The notes beneath the pieces were generated by a model. It was not told the DNA's origin and did not search any database. It worked only from the letters and a program-made list of their open reading frames with translations. Positions 22,659 to 26,060 of a stretch of DNA of 26,060 bases are shown one piece after another. Every line of letters begins with the position of its first letter. The stretch's first letter is position 1. The stretch is from assembly GCA_027083115.1 (NCBI GenBank), contig JALWQN010000006.1, forward strand, positions 1 through 26,060. The letters run 5' to 3'. The DNA is from Desulfurococcales archaeon (GTDB taxonomy: Archaea > Thermoproteota > Thermoprotei_A > Sulfolobales > NBVN01). The translations under genes and the position numbers were made by a program.

Positions 22659-24114
22659 TTTTCTTCAGCATTGGGAAAGGAATTACTTCTTTTATTGAAG
22701 TCTGACCCGAAAGAACCAAAACCAATCTGTCTATCCCTACACCCAACCCTCCTGTGGGGGGCATTCCGTACTCAAGCGCCTCGATAAAGTCCCAGTCGAA
22801 CGGGTGAGCTTCTAGATCACCCATCTGCCTTCTTTTTTCTTCCTCTCTAAAGTACATTTCTTGCAGTACAGGATCGTTTAACTCCGTGTATGCATTAGCT
22901 AGTTCAAACCCCCCTATATATAGCTCAAACCTTTCAGCCAGATCCTTCCTTTCCCTATGTGGTTTAGTGAGTGGTGATGATTCCTTAGGAAAATCCACCA
23001 CGAATGTAGGCTGGAAAAGGTACTCTCTGCCAACAAGCTTATCAAAGAGTTTAACTATTGCTCTACCCCTATTGTAACCGCCTGGTAGAGATATTTGGTT
23101 CGTTCTAAGGAGCTCTTTAATCTCTATATCGTTAAGTGATTCAACATCAATATTAATGAATTCCTTTAGTCCATCAATTAAGGAAACACGTCGATAGGGT
23201 GGGCTCAGATCTAATTTCTCTCCGCCCTTTGCAGGATATTGTATCGTTGTTGATCCTATAACTTTCCTAGATACCGTACTTATCAGTTCTTCTGTGAGCC
23301 TCATGATATTATTATAGTCTGCGTAAGCTTCGTAAGATTCCATCATAGTAAACTCAGGGTTATGGAGAACATCAATATCTTCATTCCTAAAATTTTTGCC
23401 AATCTCAAAAACCTTGTTGAAACCAGCAACTATCAGTCTCTTAAGGTAAAGTTCTAAACTTATTCTTAGATACCAATCTTCGTTAAGGGCTCTAATATGT
23501 GTCTTGAAAGGTCTGGCCTCAGCACCACCATAGACAGGCTGAAGTATTGGTGTCTCAACCTCAATGTATCCCTTAGACCACATGAACTTTCTTACTTCCT
23601 CAACAGTCTTGAATCTTATTCTGAGTATCTCGCGAACTTCAGGGGTCATCATGATATCCAGGTATCTCTTCCGGTATCTTACTTCAGGATCAAGGAGTCT
23701 GTGTCCCCACTTAACGGGTGGGGATCTAAGGGCTTTCGACAGCAGTTGATAATCAGCTATATCGACAGTTAATTCTCCCTTCCTAGTTCGGTATAATTTT
23801 CCGTGAACGTTGATGAAATCGCCTAGGTCAATCATTCTAGCAAATTGGTTAAATTTATCCTTACCAACCCCCCGAGCGTTTATAGAACACTGTATCCTAA
23901 CACCATCATCAACTAAGTCCAGGAAAATTAGTTTACCATGCTTCCTAAAAGAAACAACTCTACCAGCCACTGAAACATAGGTTCCTAGGTTAGGATTCAA
24001 AACAACTTCTGAGACAGGTATGGGTTTATACTTAGGTACATGAGGGTATGGATTTATTCCTGAGTTAAGCAGCTCTTCTCTTAAATTCTTCCTTTGCTCT
24101 TTCTCAATACTCAC
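22645..24114 (-). CDS. lysS: Lysyl-tRNA synthetase, class II
   Basis: This 489-aa class II synthetase charges tRNA-Lys. The N-terminal OB-fold anticodon-binding domain spans about 45-150 (VSVAGRVVSFRKHGKLIFLDL). The catalytic domain follows, with motif 2 in FEIGKNFRNEDIDVLHNPEFTM, the LysRS-type MMESYEAYADY, and motif 3 GLGVGIDRLVLVLSG near the end. Most euryarchaea use an unrelated class I LysRS, while class II is known from a number of crenarchaea, in line with the organism suggested here. Three GTG codons are possible starts; 24114 is preferred because AGGTG lies 6 bases before it, whereas 24123 would overlap that site. It is the last gene of the leftward PAC2 - Hsp20 - lysS group. Confidence 0.95.
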   Translation of the reverse strand: MSIEKEQRKNLREELLNSGINPYPHVPKYKPIPVSEVVLNPNLGTYVSVAGRVVSFRKHGKLIFLDLVDDGVRIQCSINARGVGKDKFNQFARMIDLGDFINVHGKLYRTRKGELTVDIADYQLLSKALRSPPVKWGHRLLDPEVRYRKRYLDIMMTPEVREILRIRFKTVEEVRKFMWSKGYIEVETPILQPVYGGAEARPFKTHIRALNEDWYLRISLELYLKRLIVAGFNKVFEIGKNFRNEDIDVLHNPEFTMMESYEAYADYNNIMRLTEELISTVSRKVIGSTTIQYPAKGGEKLDLSPPYRRVSLIDGLKEFINIDVESLNDIEIKELLRTNQISLPGGYNRGRAIVKLFDKLVGREYLFQPTFVVDFPKESSPLTKPHRERKDLAERFELYIGGFELANAYTELNDPVLQEMYFREEEKRRQMGDLEAHPFDWDFIEALEYGMPPTGGLGVGIDRLVLVLSGQTSIKEVIPFPMLKKTSTE

Positions 24115-24173
24115 CACTAGCACCTAGATTTTAGAGGTGAAAAGAAAATAAGAATGCTCCTATTTAAGGTTAC

Positions 24174-24614
24174 TTATTGCTTAGGAATTCTTATCTCAAC
24201 AATTCCTTTCTTGGTACGTACCTTAACTTTTCGTGGATCTATCTTAATCGGCAATTCAATAACTCCCTGATATTCCCTGAAGGAGGTCTCGCTACCTACT
24301 CCTGACCAATCCTTAAATCTGACTTCTTTCTTCAAGCTTGCTTTCAGAATTATTCTATTGTTAACAAACTCTACCTTAATTGAGCCCTCATCAGCTCTAG
24401 GTAAGTCGATGTATACAATATATTCATTGCCAGCGTCTTTAAGCGTATATAGAGGTTTAAGCACTCCATCACTTGACCAACTTGGCTGTATTAAGGACTT
24501 GACCCCCTGCACTTCCTCATTTATTCTTTTAATCTCCTCATCAATTAGTTCCTTAACGCTTTCCCTTATTTCCTTCCATTTCCTTATTATTTTCTTAAAT
24601 TCGTCCTCAGACAA
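24174..24614 (-). CDS. Small heat shock protein, Hsp20/alpha-crystallin family
   Basis: This 146-aa ATP-independent chaperone holds unfolding proteins. The alpha-crystallin domain spans about 50-145 (YTLKDAGNEYIVYIDLPRAD, the NNRIILKASLKK strand, and GVIELPIKIDPRKVKVRTKKGIVEIRIPK in place of the usual GVLTVTLPK). The N-terminal 45 residues are charged and helical, possibly a coiled coil, rather than hydrophobic. It ends directly after the last strand with no C-terminal IXI tail, the segment that normally links dimers into large oligomers, so it may form small assemblies. TTG 24614 is preceded by GGGTGA at 5 bases; GTG 24623 would add three residues. The gap to the PAC2-family gene is about 20 bases. 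Confidence 0.88.
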   Translation of the reverse strand: MSEDEFKKIIRKWKEIRESVKELIDEEIKRINEEVQGVKSLIQPSWSSDGVLKPLYTLKDAGNEYIVYIDLPRADEGSIKVEFVNNRIILKASLKKEVRFKDWSGVGSETSFREYQGVIELPIKIDPRKVKVRTKKGIVEIRIPKQ

Positions 24615-24634
24615 CTCAATCACCCATCAAGGGA

Positions 24635-25405
24635 TTAGATATTAAGAGGTGTAGATAATTCATAGTCTTTTCTCATCTTGGAGAGATTAGGCATTGTGGC
24701 CTTCATAGCATCTCTAGCTTTAATCCTTATGATTTCAGCCTGCTCAATTAGTTCCTTAACATCTATCTCTTTCCCTATAAGTCTTGACAAAATCTCTAGG
24801 TTCCTGGCTGAGGCTTCCGGGTCTGGGAACTCGAGAAAGGCTTCAGTGAGAAGGAGGACAACATTCATTCTGTATCTGAAGGCTTCTTTAATCATTACTG
24901 CATAGGGACCTACCAAGTATCCGTTCTCAAACGGTAATGCTCCTACACCCTCTAAAATCTTTTCGATTTCTGAGGAGTTAGTTATGTAGAAGGTCCTAAG
25001 TTTCTCTAGCTCAAACCTGTTTTGAACTGCTAGGCCCGAAGACATAACTAAGGTGTTTACACCTCTTCTCTCTAAATAATCAAGGATTGCTTTAGCAAGT
25101 ATAGGAAGTGATGGAGCTGAAGGCATAAATTCGCTGTATACTGAAACAATGTTCTCATTAGCAAATATCCTGATAGGTAATCTAATGCTTTTTTTGCTTA
25201 TCACAGCTATAGGAGGAAGGTAACTGTAGGAGTCTATTCCTCCTACCTCCTTAAGATTTAGGGACTTAACCATATGTCCTGCACCAATAACTCCAACTAA
25301 ACCTGTGTCAGGAAGAGCAACAATGCCAAAACTTGGCTCCTTTACTTTATAGGGTTCATACTCTACTATTTTGAAATCGCCATAAAATTCTTCCCTGTAG
25401 CTCAT
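24635..25405 (-). CDS. PAC2-family protein (proteasome assembly chaperone-like)
   Basis: This 256-aa protein belongs to the PAC2/DUF75 family, related to the eukaryotic proteasome assembly chaperone PSMG2 and common in archaea. Typical features are FGIVALPDTGLVGVIGAGHMVKSL near the N-terminus, the VYSEFMPSAPSLPILAKAILDYL block, and the LLTEAFLEFPDPEASARNLEILSRLIG segment followed by a charged helix. A role in assembling the 20S proteasome is plausible but unproven for archaeal members. ATG 25405 is chosen because GGGTGG precedes it by 4 bases; ATG 25417 would lie before that site. It heads a leftward group with hsp20 and lysS, all concerned with making or maintaining proteins. Confidence 0.88.
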   Translation of the reverse strand: MSYREEFYGDFKIVEYEPYKVKEPSFGIVALPDTGLVGVIGAGHMVKSLNLKEVGGIDSYSYLPPIAVISKKSIRLPIRIFANENIVSVYSEFMPSAPSLPILAKAILDYLERRGVNTLVMSSGLAVQNRFELEKLRTFYITNSSEIEKILEGVGALPFENGYLVGPYAVMIKEAFRYRMNVVLLLTEAFLEFPDPEASARNLEILSRLIGKEIDVKELIEQAEIIRIKARDAMKATMPNLSKMRKDYELSTPLNI

Positions 25406-25435
25406 GAAGCCACCCATAATAAATTATTTTTGCAA

Positions 25436-25486
25436 AGTATATATTTTAACACTTAATTCAATAAGATCATGCATAAAAACTTAAAC
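25436..25486. promoter_or_regulatory. Divergent promoter region, PAC2 gene and secreted protein gene
   Basis: The 104-base AT-rich spacer holds AGTATATATTTTAAC (25436-25450), which reads as a TATA element in either direction and is about 30 bases from the leftward start. A second candidate, CATAAAAACTTAAAC (about 25473-25487), suits the rightward gene. No other signal is seen. Confidence 0.35.
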
Positions 25487-25509
25487 ATACATAGGGGGGA
25501 GCTAAGCTG

Positions 25510-26060
25510 TTGAAAGGAGCTCTTAGCGTTTTGCTGGCTTTATTAGCTATTGCTTTATTAGCTAATTCTATTGCTTTAGCCGGTAGTGTTACTGAATCTG
25601 TCTATAAGCTTTATATTGATGGTACTGCCTCAGTGACGTTATTCATTAAAGTTCCGTCAAATGCTGATGCCGTTAATGTTTCAATAGAGCCTGGCTACAT
25701 AGATGGTTCAGCGTTGGCATTAACCCCTGAGGGAACACCCCTTTATGTGGATATAGCTGGCTCTATAGCCAGGATAGAAATATATAATTTAACGAGTAAA
25801 ATAATTTTTACTTATAATGCTTGCCTAGGTAATGTCTCTGGGAATACTATAGTTGTTGACACAATTCATCTTGGTTCTAAAGGTTTAGTAATATTGCCTA
25901 AGGAAGCTGCCTTAGTTAATGCTTCAGGAAACCCTCAAGTTAGTTTAAGTAATGGATCAATATCCTTGATTTACTCTAGTCCAGGAACATATAAGGTAGT
26001 TTTTGCTGTTTTACCTCCTAATTCAGGAACCGGTTCTCAGACCAACGTAGGTGGAGGTAC
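25510..26060 (+). CDS. Secreted/surface protein, N-terminal part (runs off the window)
   Basis: The frame is open from TTG 25510 to the window end, giving 183 residues with no stop. The N-terminus is a classic signal peptide: MKGALSVLLALLAIALLANS, then a small-residue cleavage region near 24-26. The mature part is rich in beta-strand-forming residues, Asn, Ser and Thr, with several Asn-X-Ser/Thr sequons (NVS, NLT, NAS, NGS), and it turns Gly/Ser/Thr-rich at the visible end (PNSGTGSQTNVGGG), suggestive of a linker to another domain or an anchor. No family is recognised. The TTG start follows GGGGGGAG with about 7 bases spacing. Continuation beyond 26060 is needed to judge length and anchoring. 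Confidence 0.72.
   Translation, partial: MKGALSVLLALLAIALLANSIALAGSVTESVYKLYIDGTASVTLFIKVPSNADAVNVSIEPGYIDGSALALTPEGTPLYVDIAGSIARIEIYNLTSKIIFTYNACLGNVSGNTIVVDTIHLGSKGLVILPKEAALVNASGNPQVSLSNGSISLIYSSPGTYKVVFAVLPPNSGTGSQTNVGGG

Noticed and set aside
1..26060. CRISPR arrays, insertion sequences, phage or toxin-antitoxin modules
   Set aside because: No regularly spaced repeats, transposase or integrase motifs, or terminal inverted repeats were seen. The small ribbon-helix-helix genes have no adjacent toxin-like gene (the neighbour at 16597 is a metallo-hydrolase read from the other side).

Overview
The window looks like chromosomal DNA from a thermophilic archaeon, most likely of the Thermoproteota (crenarchaeal) side. 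The evidence is of several kinds. The DNA is AT-rich and Arg is mostly coded by AGA/AGG. Start codons are often TTG or GTG behind GAGGTGA/GGTGA-type Shine-Dalgarno sites, and promoters are TATA-like. Archaeal-type proteins include TyrRS, Hsp20, a PAC2-family protein, a RibD_C (ArfC-like) reductase, a COG1665-like nucleotidyltransferase and a substrate-binding protein with a class III (prepilin-like) signal. I see no rRNA, recognisable tRNA, insertion sequence, phage gene or CRISPR array. Genus is not assignable from the sequence alone.

Region 1 (about 60-8863, + strand) is one metabolic block. A three-subunit molybdenum hydroxylase of the xanthine dehydrogenase/aldehyde oxidoreductase family (large Mo, FAD and 2Fe-2S subunits) is followed by a complete branched-chain-amino-acid-type ABC importer (binding protein, two permeases, two ATPases). 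The arrangement suggests import of a small organic compound and its oxidation inside the cell; the substrate cannot be read from the sequence.

Region 2 (8886-15834) starts with a Nudix hydrolase transcribed leftward. Divergent from it is the most unusual gene of the window: a threonine-synthase-like protein that has lost the PLP lysine (Ile at residue 99) and carries a C-terminal winged helix, so it is probably a pseudoenzyme-based transcription regulator. Directly downstream are an ECF vitamin-type transporter (S component, fused double ATPase, T component), a FlK-like acyl-CoA thioesterase with an intact Thr/Glu/His triad, a creatininase-family amidohydrolase (ArfB is a possible identity) and tyrosyl-tRNA synthetase.

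Region 3 (15835-19751) holds a GC-rich structured element after tyrS and two divergent ribbon-helix-helix genes. The spacer between those genes carries matching inverted repeats. Next come a metallo-beta-lactamase-fold hydrolase, a pilin-like small membrane protein, endonuclease III and two membrane or surface proteins of unknown function.

Region 4 (19752-26060) carries, leftward, an amidohydrolase overlapping an ArfC-like riboflavin reductase, and rightward a divergent nucleotidyltransferase-fold protein. A strong inverted repeat lies between those two divergent genes. Further right is a leftward PAC2 - Hsp20 - class II lysyl-tRNA synthetase group (proteostasis/translation), then the start of a secreted protein that runs off the right edge.
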